From assembly GCA_002439095.1 (NCBI GenBank), contig DJOT01000004.1, forward strand, positions 56,600 through 120,599: a DNA stretch of 64,000 nt, given 5' to 3'. Shown in pieces: positions 17,346-26,303 of this stretch. How positions within the stretch are numbered: the first letter of the stretch is position 1; each line of letters starts with the position of its first letter. The notes under the pieces were generated by a model. The model did no database searches. It saw nothing but the letters and a program-made list of their open reading frames with translations, and had not been told where the DNA came from. This DNA comes from Bacteroidales bacterium UBA6431 (GTDB taxonomy: Bacteria > Bacteroidota > Bacteroidia > Bacteroidales > UBA932). Both the position numbers and the translations under genes were made by a program.

Positions 17346-18596
17346 TTACCTCTTGGAAGTTACGTCTTTCTCGTACTGCTCGATGACAGGGACGACCTCG
17401 TTGCCGACAGGAACGTTGTTCCTTACGCAGAACTCCTCGTAAACGGCGTTCCAAGGCATCGTCTTCTCTTCCTCGATGTACTGGAGCACTTCGAATGTCC
17501 TGCCTTCGAGTTCGAGCTTGCTGATCATCTCCTTCGGCTCGAGAAGGGCCTTGATCATGCACTTCTGTGCAGAGCGTGCGCCGATCACATAAGCGCCGAT
17601 ACGGTTGATGGAGCCGTCGAAGAAGTCGAGTCCGTAGTGTACCCGGTCAAGGGCGTCTGCACGGACGATTTCGTAGAAGAGATCCTGGGTATTGTCGTCC
17701 ATGATGGTGACATGGTCTGAGTCCCAGCGGATAGGGCGGCTCACATGGAGCATGAGTTCAGGCACGAACTGGAGAACTGCGGAAACCTTGTCGGCAGGGC
17801 TTTCGGTCGGATGATAGTGGCCTGTGTCGATGGTGAGGATCTTGCCGTTCTTGGCAGCATAAGCTGTATAGAAGTCGTGTGATCCAACGGTGAAGCTCTC
17901 GAGGCCGATGCCGAACACCTTGCCCTCGATGCAGTCTTTCATGTTCTCGTACTTGGTGGCGAAGATCTCATCGAGAGACTCCTTGAGGAGCTTGCGGTAG
18001 AGATAGTGGTTGACAGATACGTCCTTGCATCCGTCATGCACCCATACGTTCATGATACAAGGATCTCCCTGTGCTTTTCCCATCGCCTCCGCGATCTCGC
18101 GGCAACGCTTGGTGTGCTCGATCCAGAAGTCGCGGATGCCCTTGTCCGGGTTGGCGAGTGAGAGGTTGCCGCTCTTCGGGTGGGAGAATGAGGTGGAGTT
18201 GAAGTCAAGCTTGGTGTTGTTCTCCTTTCCCCAGTCGATCCAGCTCTTGAAGTAGTCTACAGTGACCTCGTCACGGTCAACGACCTTTCCCTGGAAGTCT
18301 CCGTAGATTTCGTGGAGGTTGAGGCGGTGGTTGCCCGGGATGAGGCTCTTGGCCTTGAGGATGTCGGCGCGGAGCTCATCGATGTTGCGTGCGGCTCCAG
18401 GGTAGTTTCCTGTGGACTGGATACCTCCGGTGAGGGCCCCGGCCTGTACCTCGAATCCCTTGACGTCATCTGCCTGCCAGCAGTGGAGGGAGAGGTGGAA
18501 GTCCTGCATCTGAGCGAGTACCTTCTCGGTATCGACGCCGAGGGCGGCATAGCGCTCCTTGGCGATAGCATAAGCTTTGTTGACTGATTCTTTCAT
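17346..18596 (-). CDS. rhaA: L-rhamnose isomerase RhaA
   Basis: A 416-residue cytoplasmic enzyme turning L-rhamnose into L-rhamnulose; the E. coli enzyme is 419 residues. A TIM-barrel metal enzyme of the xylose-isomerase superfamily: HCWQADDV near residue 38, the metal-site stretches NVWVHDGCKD and GLESFTVGSHDFY, TIDTGHYHPTE, and HVSRPIRWDSDHV toward the C-terminus are all present and match the family. It lies between rhaB (15 bp upstream) and rhaT (6 bp downstream) in one operon. No truncation or odd residue was seen. Confidence 0.95.
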   Translation of the reverse strand: MKESVNKAYAIAKERYAALGVDTEKVLAQMQDFHLSLHCWQADDVKGFEVQAGALTGGIQSTGNYPGAARNIDELRADILKAKSLIPGNHRLNLHEIYGDFQGKVVDRDEVTVDYFKSWIDWGKENNTKLDFNSTSFSHPKSGNLSLANPDKGIRDFWIEHTKRCREIAEAMGKAQGDPCIMNVWVHDGCKDVSVNHYLYRKLLKESLDEIFATKYENMKDCIEGKVFGIGLESFTVGSHDFYTAYAAKNGKILTIDTGHYHPTESPADKVSAVLQFVPELMLHVSRPIRWDSDHVTIMDDNTQDLFYEIVRADALDRVHYGLDFFDGSINRIGAYVIGARSAQKCMIKALLEPKEMISKLELEGRTFEVLQYIEEEKTMPWNAVYEEFCVRNNVPVGNEVVPVIEQYEKDVTSKR

Positions 18597-18611
18597 TGTT
18601 TTATTGATTGA

Positions 18612-20042
18612 TTACTTGTTGCTTGGATGATATTCTTTGAGTTCTACGGAGGCTGCTACGATGGCGCGCATCTCCGGAAGAGTCTTCACGAGTCCCTCCG
18701 CCTTGATCTGCAGCAGGACATTCCCGAGGGCTGTGCCTTCCGTCGGTCCGCAGATGACAGGCATCTGGAGAGCATCGGCGGTGAACTGCATCAAGTGCTT
18801 GTTCAGAGAGCCTCCTCCGATCACATGCAGGCATTTGATCTTGTTTGGAGACAGGCCGCGCAGGATGTCTATGATCGCCGTGTAGCGGTGGGCAAGGCTC
18901 TTGTAGATGCAGCGTATATACTCCGCCGGGGTCTTCGGGACAATCTGTCCGGTGCGTTCGCAGTACTCGTCAATTGCCTTGGTCATCGATGCCGGGTGGG
19001 CGAACGACGGGTCGTCGGGGTTGATGATCGAGTCGAATTTGGTGGTCTCGCAGAGAGCGGTCAGTGGGCCGATCTCGGTCGGCACGTCCTTGAATTCCGG
19101 CCTGCACTGCTCGAAGAGCCAGAGGCCGCAGATGTTCTTGAGGAAGCGTGTGGTGCCTTCTATGCCGCCTTCGTTGGTGAAGTTCTGGCGGTAGCTCTCA
19201 TCGTTGATGATAGGTTTCGGGGATTCGATACCCATAAGCGACCAGGTGCCGCAGCTCAGGTATGCGTATTCCGCATCTTTGGCCGGAACTGCCGCCACTG
19301 CTGAAGCGGTGTCGTGGCCGGCGACAGCTATCACCTTGACGTCTTCTCCAAGGCCGGTGGCTTTGCGGATCTGCTCTGTGAGAGGTCCTATCACCGTGCC
19401 CGGCTGGGTGAGCTCTCCGAACTGGTCTCGCCTCAAGCCGATGCTCATCAGGAGTTCCTTGTCGAGGTCTCCCGTGTTCGGGTTGAGGAGCTGGGATGTG
19501 GAAGCCACTGTGTATTCGCAGATGGCCTTGCCTGTCAGCATGTAGGTGAGGGCATCAGGGATGAAGAGGATCTTGTCGGCGTTTTCCAGAGCAGTGCAGC
19601 CGTTGTGGCGCAGAGTGTCGAGCTGGAAAAGGGAGTTGAACTCCATGAACTGGATGCCGGTCCTGTCGTAGACTTCGCGCTTGTCATGCATCTTCATATA
19701 GCGCTCTATCGAACCGTCCGTCTGCGGGTCGCGGTAGCAGTACGGCAGGCTCAGAAGCTGGCCGTCCTTGCCGAAGAAAGCGAAGTCGCAGCCCCAGGTG
19801 TCGATGCCTATGGAGTCGATCTTCAGGTTCTCATCGACAGTTTTCTTGAGTGCGATGATGATTTCGTTGTAAAGTGCGGGGAGATCCCAGAAAAGATGCC
19901 CTCCGAGAGGGATCATGGGGTTCTTGAATCGTGTGAGTTCGTGCATCTCGACCTTCTTGCCGTCATAGGAAGCGACGATGGTCCTTCCGCTGGTGGCGCC
20001 GAGATCTACCGCAAGATAATTTTTGATGGGCATATTGGTCAT
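18612..20042 (-). CDS. rhaB: Rhamnulokinase RhaB
   Basis: A 476-residue FGGY-family kinase that phosphorylates L-rhamnulose to rhamnulose 1-phosphate. The N-terminal domain shows YLAVDLGATSGRTIVASYDG and the substrate motif DTWGCDFAFFGKDG; the C-terminal domain has AVAGHDTASAV, YLSCGTWSLMGIE and the ATP-site loop CLHVIGGGSLNKHLMQFTAD. First gene of the rha operon. The ATG at 20042 is preferred, with a second in-frame ATG three codons later. A -7 box lies at 20065-20072. No rhaD aldolase, lactaldehyde enzyme or AraC-type regulator is present in the window. Confidence 0.95.
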   Translation of the reverse strand: MTNMPIKNYLAVDLGATSGRTIVASYDGKKVEMHELTRFKNPMIPLGGHLFWDLPALYNEIIIALKKTVDENLKIDSIGIDTWGCDFAFFGKDGQLLSLPYCYRDPQTDGSIERYMKMHDKREVYDRTGIQFMEFNSLFQLDTLRHNGCTALENADKILFIPDALTYMLTGKAICEYTVASTSQLLNPNTGDLDKELLMSIGLRRDQFGELTQPGTVIGPLTEQIRKATGLGEDVKVIAVAGHDTASAVAAVPAKDAEYAYLSCGTWSLMGIESPKPIINDESYRQNFTNEGGIEGTTRFLKNICGLWLFEQCRPEFKDVPTEIGPLTALCETTKFDSIINPDDPSFAHPASMTKAIDEYCERTGQIVPKTPAEYIRCIYKSLAHRYTAIIDILRGLSPNKIKCLHVIGGGSLNKHLMQFTADALQMPVICGPTEGTALGNVLLQIKAEGLVKTLPEMRAIVAASVELKEYHPSNK

Positions 20043-20064
20043 CTGTTAAATGTCATTGTGTTTA

Positions 20065-20072
20065 CAAAGATA
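20065..20072 (-). promoter_or_regulatory. -7 box of the rha operon
   Basis: The minus strand reads TATCTTTG, a full match to TAnnTTTG, 22 nt before rhaB. It gives the rha genes their own promoter separate from the GH28 gene upstream, although read-through from GH28 across the 61-bp gap is possible. Confidence 0.5.
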
Positions 20073-20103
20073 CTTCATTTTAGTCAATTTCCATGCCACT
20101 TGA

Positions 20104-21516
20104 CTACTCCCATACGAAGTTCTCGACATCTTCCGTGAAAGTCTTCTCCCTTTCGTCCGGCTGCATCAGCTCCATGGTGACATTCTTGAAGGTTATGTTG
20201 CGGGCATGCTGCATCGAGAGACCCCAGGCCGGCTGTATCCCGTGGGCCGAAGGCTCAGGATATCCGCTGTTGCGCCCGAAGAAGAACGGGTTCGAGCCTC
20301 TCTGCTCGCGTACGTCGTCAAGCGTGAGTCCGCCCTTGTACTGGATGTGGATGTTCTCAAGCGTCACGTCCTCTACAGGGTTTCCGGGCAGTCCGACTAT
20401 GAGCAGGGCATAGCGGCTGTCGCAGTTGGTCACTGTGACGTCAGAGATCTTGATGTCGCGTGCATAAGAGGCCGGAAGGTCCTTCGGGCCGCGCATGCGG
20501 TCGCCTATGCGGATGTAGATAGGGGAGTTCCAGATGTCGTCCATCTTGAGTCCGGATACTCTGATGTTTTCGAGCGGGGCGCCGTCAACGGTCTCCAGAG
20601 CGAGTCCGCGGCAGCGCTTGAACTCGCAGTTGCGTATGGTCACGTTCTTGAAGCCGCCGTTGCTTTCGGTTCCGAATTTGATGCGGCCTGTCGGGCCGTC
20701 GCGGTCGGGGGCTGCGGTGATGGTCTCTCCGTAGGTCCCGTAGTAGACGGTGCCCGGGTCGTAGCCGGAGACTTTGCAGTTCTCTATGAGGACGTTCTCC
20801 GTCGCTTTCGGCCAGCCGAGCCCGTAAGAGCACTTGAGCACGATGCCGTCATCGTTGAGCGAGTTGACCGTGCAGTTGGTGATCTTGACGTTGGCACAGC
20901 AGTCGATGTCGAAAGCGTCACGGTTGGTGTCTGCAAGCACGCCGTCTATCACAAGGTCGTCAACTCCGGTGAGAAGCAGAGCGAAGTGCCCGCACTGAAG
21001 AAGTTTTATGCCTTTAATGGTCACGTTTTTGCAATTCTTGAGGGCGATGGCCTTGTTGGCTTCGGCCACAGGCCCCTGACGTCCAAGCCCACGAGAGAGG
21101 GCATCCGTGCCGTCTATAGTGCCCTCGCCCTCGAAAGTGAGGTTCTGCAGGCCGATGCCCCAGATGAGGGAGTTTTGCCAATGGCTGTGTCCGAAGTCCT
21201 GGTAGGCGTCCCATTCGTTAGGTTCGGCCAGGTCATAGCCTTGCTCGGCAGTCGGTTTGGCTGCCTTGATGACCGAGCCCTTCTCAAGACGCAGGGTGAT
21301 GTTGTCCTTGAGGCGGATGGAGTAGCTGGCGTAGACCCCTTCCGGGAAGAGGATGACTCCGCCGCCTTTCTGTGCGGCGGCCTCGATGGCGGCGTTGATG
21401 GCAGGGGAGTCGATGTGTACGCCGTCTCCTACGGCGCCGTAGTCCCGAACATCATAGACTTTCGGGCTGCAGGCCACGCATGCGGCGGCCAGCAGGATGG
21501 TAAAAATCTGTTTCAT
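20104..21516 (-). CDS. GH28-family pectin hydrolase (polygalacturonase-like lipoprotein)
   Basis: A 470-residue lipoprotein (lipobox VACS, Cys 16) with a right-handed parallel beta-helix. It begins with the family start DYGAVGDGVHIDSPAINAAI; the catalytic region shows NRDAFDID (197-205 area) and NDDGIVLKC (about 221-229), the two Asp-bearing motifs of GH28. The His-bearing GHG motif of fungal enzymes is replaced by a GTESNGGFKN stretch, as in bacterial exo-type members. It should hydrolyse galacturonate- or rhamnose-containing pectin links outside the cytoplasm. It follows the SGNH-CE4 gene by 22 bp and lies upstream of the rhamnose genes, which suggests rhamnogalacturonan as target; that is inference. 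Confidence 0.88.
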   Translation of the reverse strand: MKQIFTILLAAACVACSPKVYDVRDYGAVGDGVHIDSPAINAAIEAAAQKGGGVILFPEGVYASYSIRLKDNITLRLEKGSVIKAAKPTAEQGYDLAEPNEWDAYQDFGHSHWQNSLIWGIGLQNLTFEGEGTIDGTDALSRGLGRQGPVAEANKAIALKNCKNVTIKGIKLLQCGHFALLLTGVDDLVIDGVLADTNRDAFDIDCCANVKITNCTVNSLNDDGIVLKCSYGLGWPKATENVLIENCKVSGYDPGTVYYGTYGETITAAPDRDGPTGRIKFGTESNGGFKNVTIRNCEFKRCRGLALETVDGAPLENIRVSGLKMDDIWNSPIYIRIGDRMRGPKDLPASYARDIKISDVTVTNCDSRYALLIVGLPGNPVEDVTLENIHIQYKGGLTLDDVREQRGSNPFFFGRNSGYPEPSAHGIQPAWGLSMQHARNITFKNVTMELMQPDEREKTFTEDVENFVWE

Positions 21517-21538
21517 TGTGGTAAATTAAAACAACTTT

Positions 21539-22975
21539 TTAGTATACGTTGGTGTAAATCTTCCCGTTGTGTGCCTCCGGGGCATGACCGCGCACCTGGT
21601 CGAAGAGCTGCGGTACCGTGACGAACTCGAACCCGCGGTTTTTCAGTTCCGGTATCACGGTCTTGAGAGCTTCGACTGTGGCGTCGTTGCCCTCGAAATC
21701 GTGCAGCAGGATGATGTCCCCGTCCTTGACTGTGTCCAGGATGAGCTTCCCGCGTGCGGCAGCGTCCACTTCCCCTTTCCAGTCATCGGCCCCGACGCCC
21801 TGAATGAAGGTGAGGTCTATGACTTTGTGCATCAGTTCGTTGTGGTCGATGTACGGAGGACGGAAAAAGCGCGGGGCGGCCCCTGTCCATTTCTTTATAA
21901 GCTCATCGGTGCGGCTGACTTCATCGCGGATCTGCTCCTCCGTGAGCCGGGACATGTGCTGGTGGGAGAAAGAATGGTTCTCTATGTCGCAGCCGAGCTG
22001 GACCGCGCGGCGCATCACCTTGGCGGTGGATTTGTCTATATTCTTGCCGCAGACGAAGAAGGATGCTGCGACACCGTTCTCTTCCAGCACGTCAAGCACT
22101 TTCGGGGTGGTGACAGTGTTGGGGCCGTCGTCAAATGAGAGGGCGATATATTTCGGAAACTTTGCAGGATAGCCAAGAAGCTGGTATGCCAAGGCCCATG
22201 CCATCCGTAGCTGCCCCGGAGTATTGGGGTGCAGGCGGTCGGTCTCGAGGTTGCGGTAATATGCGGCCTGGCCGTCGAGCATAGGGTAGAGGCCGCTTAT
22301 GCTGTTTAGGTCGATGACCGGCACTCCCCAGACGTTGGCTATTTCCTTGACAGCCTGAACATATTCGTCGATGAAACTGCCGCAGAAGTTGGCGAACGAC
22401 TCCGGCGGCTGGATGTTGCGGTCGCTGAAGCGGGCGAATCCACGGTGCAGCGGGGTGAGCAGGATTATCTGTTTGTCCGGGTAGCGGGTCTTGAGCCAGC
22501 GCATGGTGACATTGGCCCTGCCACGGAAAGTGGAGTCGGCATAGACAAGCTCTCTGTGGAGTTTCTCCACCTCGACAGGTCCGTCCTCGATGGTCTTTTC
22601 CGTTGAATAAGTGTACCATTCCCCGAGCGGGATGCTGCCGTTGAAGTCGTTGGTGCCGACGAATACGATGATGGCATCCACAGCCTGTCCGTGCTCGGCT
22701 TCAAGTTTTTCCCCCTGGCCTATGATCTGGTTCATCCTGTGGCCGCTGATTCCGTATACGTAGGGCTCTATGCCGAGGATGTCCTTGAGGTTGTTCCAGA
22801 AGATGTTGTTGGTGTTGTCAATCTGCCGTGCGTCAGTGATGGAATCGCCGAGGAATGCCACCCTGCTTCCTTCCCACTGGCTGCGTAAAAGCGGCTGTGC
22901 AAAAGCTCCGGTGCAGAGGAGAGCCGCAGCGAATGCGGCTGAAAGATGTGCCAAAAAATTATTGTAGTGTTTCAT
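21539..22975 (-). CDS. Two-domain esterase: SGNH hydrolase fused to CE4 polysaccharide deacetylase
   Basis: A 478-residue secreted protein (signal peptide 1-26, ending TGAFAQ). Residues about 36-265 are an SGNH/GDSL esterase: GDSIT with Ser 45, SGHRM, GTND at 107-110 and DRLHPN with Asp 246 and His 249. Residues about 272-460 are a CE4/NodB deacetylase with all five motifs: SFDDGP (280-285), HSFSH (334-338), RFFRPPY (369-375), DDW (397-399) and LLHD (423-426). Both active sites look intact. It would remove acetyl groups from a glycan by two chemistries, a serine esterase and a metal-dependent deacetylase. The following GH28 gene points to acetylated pectin. Two enzymes of this kind in one chain are unusual. 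Confidence 0.88.
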   Translation of the reverse strand: MKHYNNFLAHLSAAFAAALLCTGAFAQPLLRSQWEGSRVAFLGDSITDARQIDNTNNIFWNNLKDILGIEPYVYGISGHRMNQIIGQGEKLEAEHGQAVDAIIVFVGTNDFNGSIPLGEWYTYSTEKTIEDGPVEVEKLHRELVYADSTFRGRANVTMRWLKTRYPDKQIILLTPLHRGFARFSDRNIQPPESFANFCGSFIDEYVQAVKEIANVWGVPVIDLNSISGLYPMLDGQAAYYRNLETDRLHPNTPGQLRMAWALAYQLLGYPAKFPKYIALSFDDGPNTVTTPKVLDVLEENGVAASFFVCGKNIDKSTAKVMRRAVQLGCDIENHSFSHQHMSRLTEEQIRDEVSRTDELIKKWTGAAPRFFRPPYIDHNELMHKVIDLTFIQGVGADDWKGEVDAAARGKLILDTVKDGDIILLHDFEGNDATVEALKTVIPELKNRGFEFVTVPQLFDQVRGHAPEAHNGKIYTNVY

Positions 22976-22993
22976 AATAAATGCGGATTAGTG

Positions 22994-23020
22994 CAAATGT
23001 ACGAAAAATACCTAAATTTG
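22994..23020. promoter_or_regulatory. Divergent -7 boxes for the esterase genes
   Basis: On the minus strand TACATTTG (22994-23001) serves the SGNH-CE4 gene, 18 nt before its ATG. On the plus strand TAAATTTG (23013-23020) serves the CE7 gene, 27 nt before its ATG. The two starts lie within 72 bp of each other, so a single regulator could control both. Confidence 0.55.
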
Positions 23021-23047
23021 TGGTTGCAACAGACCAATTAATGACAG

Positions 23048-24352
23048 ATGAAGCATTTGATGACCATTCTTGTTTCGGCCTTTATAAGCCTTGCGGCTGT
23101 GGCCGGAAATTATCCTGACCGTGCAGACTACCTCTGGGTGACAGTTCCCGACCATGCCGACTGGCTCTACCGGGCGGGCGAGAACGCCAAGGTGGAGATC
23201 CAGTTCTACAAATACGGCATTCCGCGCGAGTGCACCGTCGAGTACAAGCTTGCCGATGACATGCTCGCGGCGGACAAGAGCGGCAGCATAGTCCTGAAGG
23301 GCGGCCGTGGAACTTTGAATATGGGGACGCGGAAGACTCCCGGCTTCCGTGACCTGCAGCTCAGCACTACGGTGGACGGAGTGAAATACGAGCACCACAT
23401 CAAGCTCGGTTTCAGTGTGGACAAAATCATGCCGTTCACGAGCGAGCCCAAGGATTTCGTACAGTTCTGGAAGGACAACGTCGCCAAGGCGGAGGAATTC
23501 CCTCTGACATATACAAAAGAACTTGCCCCCGAGTACTGCACCGACAAGATAGACTGTTATCTGGTGCGGCTGATGCTCAATGCCAACCAGTCCATATTCG
23601 GATATCTCTTCTATCCGAAGAACGCAGTCAAAGGCGGCTGCCCTGTAGTGCTCTGTCCTCCGGGAGCGGGCATCAAGACCATCAAGCAGCCGCTCCGCCA
23701 CAAATACTACGCTGAAGAGGGATGTATCCGCTTCGAGACGGAGATTCACGGGCTCGACCCGCGCATTCCAGAGGAGACATTCTCCCAGATCAGCGCCGCG
23801 TTCAACGGCCGGGAGAACGGCTACCTTGCCAACGGCATAGAAAACAGGGACAGGTATTATATGAAGCGTGTGTACTTGAGCCTTGTCCGCTGCATCGATC
23901 TTCTGACCTCTCTCCCTGAGTGGGACGGGAAGAACGTGGTGGTGCAGGGCGGCAGCCAGGGCGGCGCCTTGTCCCTGATCGCAGCCGGGCTTGATCCCCG
24001 TGTGACACTGTGCATAGCCAATCATCCGGCGCTCTCCGACATGGCCGGATACAGCGAGCCGGGACGTACCGGCGGCTATCCTCATTTCAACCGTATCCCT
24101 GGATTCTTCACCAAAGAGATAATCGACAATCTCGCATACTATGACGTCGTCAACTTCGCCCGCCACATCAAGGCCAAAGTCTACATGACCTGGGGCTACA
24201 ACGACAACACTTGTCCTCCGACGACTTCTTATGCGGTATGGAATGTCCTGAACTGCCCTAAAGAGGCTCTGATCACCCCGGTCAACGAGCACTGGACCTC
24301 CGAGGCGACGGAGAGGGGACATCTGGACTGGATGCTGAAAAACATCAAATAA
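23048..24352 (+). CDS. CE7-type acetyl esterase (AXE1 family)
   Basis: A 434-residue secreted alpha/beta hydrolase with a signal peptide (about 1-19) and an N-terminal beta-sandwich (about 25-125) before the catalytic domain. The nucleophile elbow is GGSQGG (Ser 303). The acid lies in TWGYNDNTCPP and the His in the C-terminal NEHWTSEATERGH region. RHKYYAEEGC and GLDPRIPEETFSQIS fit the AXE1 family. It should deacetylate xylan, pectin or oligosaccharides. It is followed 11 bp later by the GH97 gene, so the two act on the same glycan. Confidence 0.85.
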   Translation: MKHLMTILVSAFISLAAVAGNYPDRADYLWVTVPDHADWLYRAGENAKVEIQFYKYGIPRECTVEYKLADDMLAADKSGSIVLKGGRGTLNMGTRKTPGFRDLQLSTTVDGVKYEHHIKLGFSVDKIMPFTSEPKDFVQFWKDNVAKAEEFPLTYTKELAPEYCTDKIDCYLVRLMLNANQSIFGYLFYPKNAVKGGCPVVLCPPGAGIKTIKQPLRHKYYAEEGCIRFETEIHGLDPRIPEETFSQISAAFNGRENGYLANGIENRDRYYMKRVYLSLVRCIDLLTSLPEWDGKNVVVQGGSQGGALSLIAAGLDPRVTLCIANHPALSDMAGYSEPGRTGGYPHFNRIPGFFTKEIIDNLAYYDVVNFARHIKAKVYMTWGYNDNTCPPTTSYAVWNVLNCPKEALITPVNEHWTSEATERGHLDWMLKNIK

Positions 24353-24363
24353 CCTTATAAACA

Positions 24364-26298
24364 ATGAATTATACCCTCTTAACCCTTGTGCTGACAGTGC
24401 TCAGTTCAGTGAACAGCCCTGACGGAAAACTGGCAGTGTCAGTAAGTTCCACCGAGTCCCGAGGACAGGTGGTCTATAGCGTAAACTATGATGGCCGCAC
24501 CATCGTCGCCCCGTCGGGGCTTGGTCTTGTCACGGACAAGGTGGACTATACGCGCCTCGAATTCATAGGCGCCGAGACCGGGACCGTGATCGTGGACTAT
24601 AGTCTTGACCGGATCAAGAAAAGCCATGTCAACCATGAGGCGGCGAGTGCTGTCATGCACTTCAAGAATCCGGATGGCCGTCTTCTGGACGTGGAGTGGC
24701 ATGTAAGCGACAACGATGTCGCGTTCCGTTATTTCATCCCGAAAGACAGCGAGACGGGAAGCGTGCGGGTGATGAGGGAAGAGACCTGGTTCAACTTCCC
24801 GGAGCATACCACGACGTATCTTTGTCCGCAGAGCGACGCCATGGTGGGCTGGAAGCGCACAAAGCCGAGTTACGAGGAATACTATGCTCCCGGTGCCCTG
24901 CTTTCGGCAAAGTCGGAGTTCGGACACGGCTTCACTTTTCCTTGTCTTTTCAAAGTCGGCACAGACGGTTGGGCTCTTGTCAGCGAGACCGGGGTGGACA
25001 GCCGCTACTGCGCCTCACGTCTGAGCGACTATGTCGAGGGGCGCGGGTTCAGACTTGCATTCCCGATGCAGGAGGAGAACAACGGCAACGGCACTTCCGA
25101 ACCGGCTTTCGCCCTTCCGGGCCATACCCCGTGGAGGACTATCACGGTCGGTGCTGATCTTGCCCCGGTTGTGGAGACGACCATCCCGTTCGATGTGGTG
25201 GAGCCGCGCTATGAGAGCACGCACCATTATGAGTATGGCAAGGGCAGCTGGAGTTGGATTCTGTGGCAAGACGCAAGCATCAACTACATCGACATCAAGG
25301 AATACATTAACCTCTCCGCTTCCATGGGATGGAAGTTCTCCCTCGTGGACAACTACTGGGACAAGAACATAGGACGTAAGTCCATGGAAGAACTTGTGAA
25401 ATATGCTTCCGGCAAGGGCGTGGGCCTTTTCCTCTGGTATTCTTCAAGCGGATGGTGGAACGACATCGACCAGAGTCCCGTCAACATCATGTGTGACCCG
25501 ATTGCCCGCAAGAAGGAGATGCGTTGGCTTGAGAGCATAGGTGTCAAGGGCATCAAGGTGGATTTCTTCGGCGGAGACAAGCAGGAGACCATGGCTCTGT
25601 ACGAGAGCATCCTCAGCGATGCCGATGACCATGGCCTGATGGTGATATTCCACGGCTGCACCATCCCTCGCGGCTGGGAGAGGATGTATCCGAATTATGT
25701 GGGCAGCGAGGCCGTGAGGGCTTCCGAGAATCTGGTATTCACCCAGTATGAGTGCGACATCGAGTCGCAGAACGCCAGCCTCCATCCGTTTATCCGCAAC
25801 GCGGTGGGCTGCATGGAGTTCGGCGGCACTTTCCTCAACAAGCGTCTTGAGAGACGCAATGGCGAGCCGACCTCTGACGGAAAGGTTCTTGGAACTATAC
25901 GCAGGACCAGCGATGCTTTTCAACTAGCCACTGCCGTGCTCTTCCAGAATCCGATACAGAATTTCGCCCTTGCTCCGAACAACCTCACAGACGCTCCCTC
26001 TCTTGCGCTGGATTTCCTCCGCGAAGTGCCTACGGAGTGGGATGAGACACGTTATATTGACGGGATGCCTGGTGAGAACGCCGTTATCGCGCGCCGCTGC
26101 GGTGACGTGTGGTATGTGGGTGCCGTCAATGCCTCCGAGAAGCATTTCAAACTTGACGTCAAGGCTCTGGCGGGACGTTTTGGAGGAGAAGCCAAGGTGC
26201 TCGGCACTGTCAAGGGCGTGCTCTCCGAGGTGCAGATGACGAAAAAACCGCTCCTCATCCCGAAAGACGACGGAGCGGTAGTGATCATAAGGAAGTAG
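24364..26298 (+). CDS. GH97 retaining glycoside hydrolase, alpha-galactosidase type likely
   Basis: A 644-residue exported protein (weak signal, residues about 1-15) with GH97 N-terminal beta-sandwich (about 18-275), TIM barrel (about 290-550) and C-terminal sandwich. KVDFF puts an Asp at residue 400, and VRASEN puts a Glu at 455. The 55-residue spacing equals that of nucleophile and acid in the characterised retaining GH97 alpha-galactosidase of Bacteroides thetaiotaomicron (Asp 415, Glu 470, from memory), so the retaining mechanism is favoured over the inverting SusB type. It follows the CE7 esterase by 11 bp. Substrate is inferred; arabinoside- or galactoside-bearing side chains fit the context. 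Confidence 0.88.
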   Translation: MNYTLLTLVLTVLSSVNSPDGKLAVSVSSTESRGQVVYSVNYDGRTIVAPSGLGLVTDKVDYTRLEFIGAETGTVIVDYSLDRIKKSHVNHEAASAVMHFKNPDGRLLDVEWHVSDNDVAFRYFIPKDSETGSVRVMREETWFNFPEHTTTYLCPQSDAMVGWKRTKPSYEEYYAPGALLSAKSEFGHGFTFPCLFKVGTDGWALVSETGVDSRYCASRLSDYVEGRGFRLAFPMQEENNGNGTSEPAFALPGHTPWRTITVGADLAPVVETTIPFDVVEPRYESTHHYEYGKGSWSWILWQDASINYIDIKEYINLSASMGWKFSLVDNYWDKNIGRKSMEELVKYASGKGVGLFLWYSSSGWWNDIDQSPVNIMCDPIARKKEMRWLESIGVKGIKVDFFGGDKQETMALYESILSDADDHGLMVIFHGCTIPRGWERMYPNYVGSEAVRASENLVFTQYECDIESQNASLHPFIRNAVGCMEFGGTFLNKRLERRNGEPTSDGKVLGTIRRTSDAFQLATAVLFQNPIQNFALAPNNLTDAPSLALDFLREVPTEWDETRYIDGMPGENAVIARRCGDVWYVGAVNASEKHFKLDVKALAGRFGGEAKVLGTVKGVLSEVQMTKKPLLIPKDDGAVVIIRK

Positions 26299-26303
26299 CT
26301 TCG

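Noticed and set aside
20206..21621. A long plus-strand frame (471 codons) antisense to GH28
   Set aside because: GH28 motifs and lipobox are all on the minus strand; the other frame reflects GC-rich codon use.
23012..24364. A 450-codon minus-strand frame antisense to CE7
   Set aside because: The esterase has all motifs on the plus strand, and the shadow begins and ends at arbitrary places.
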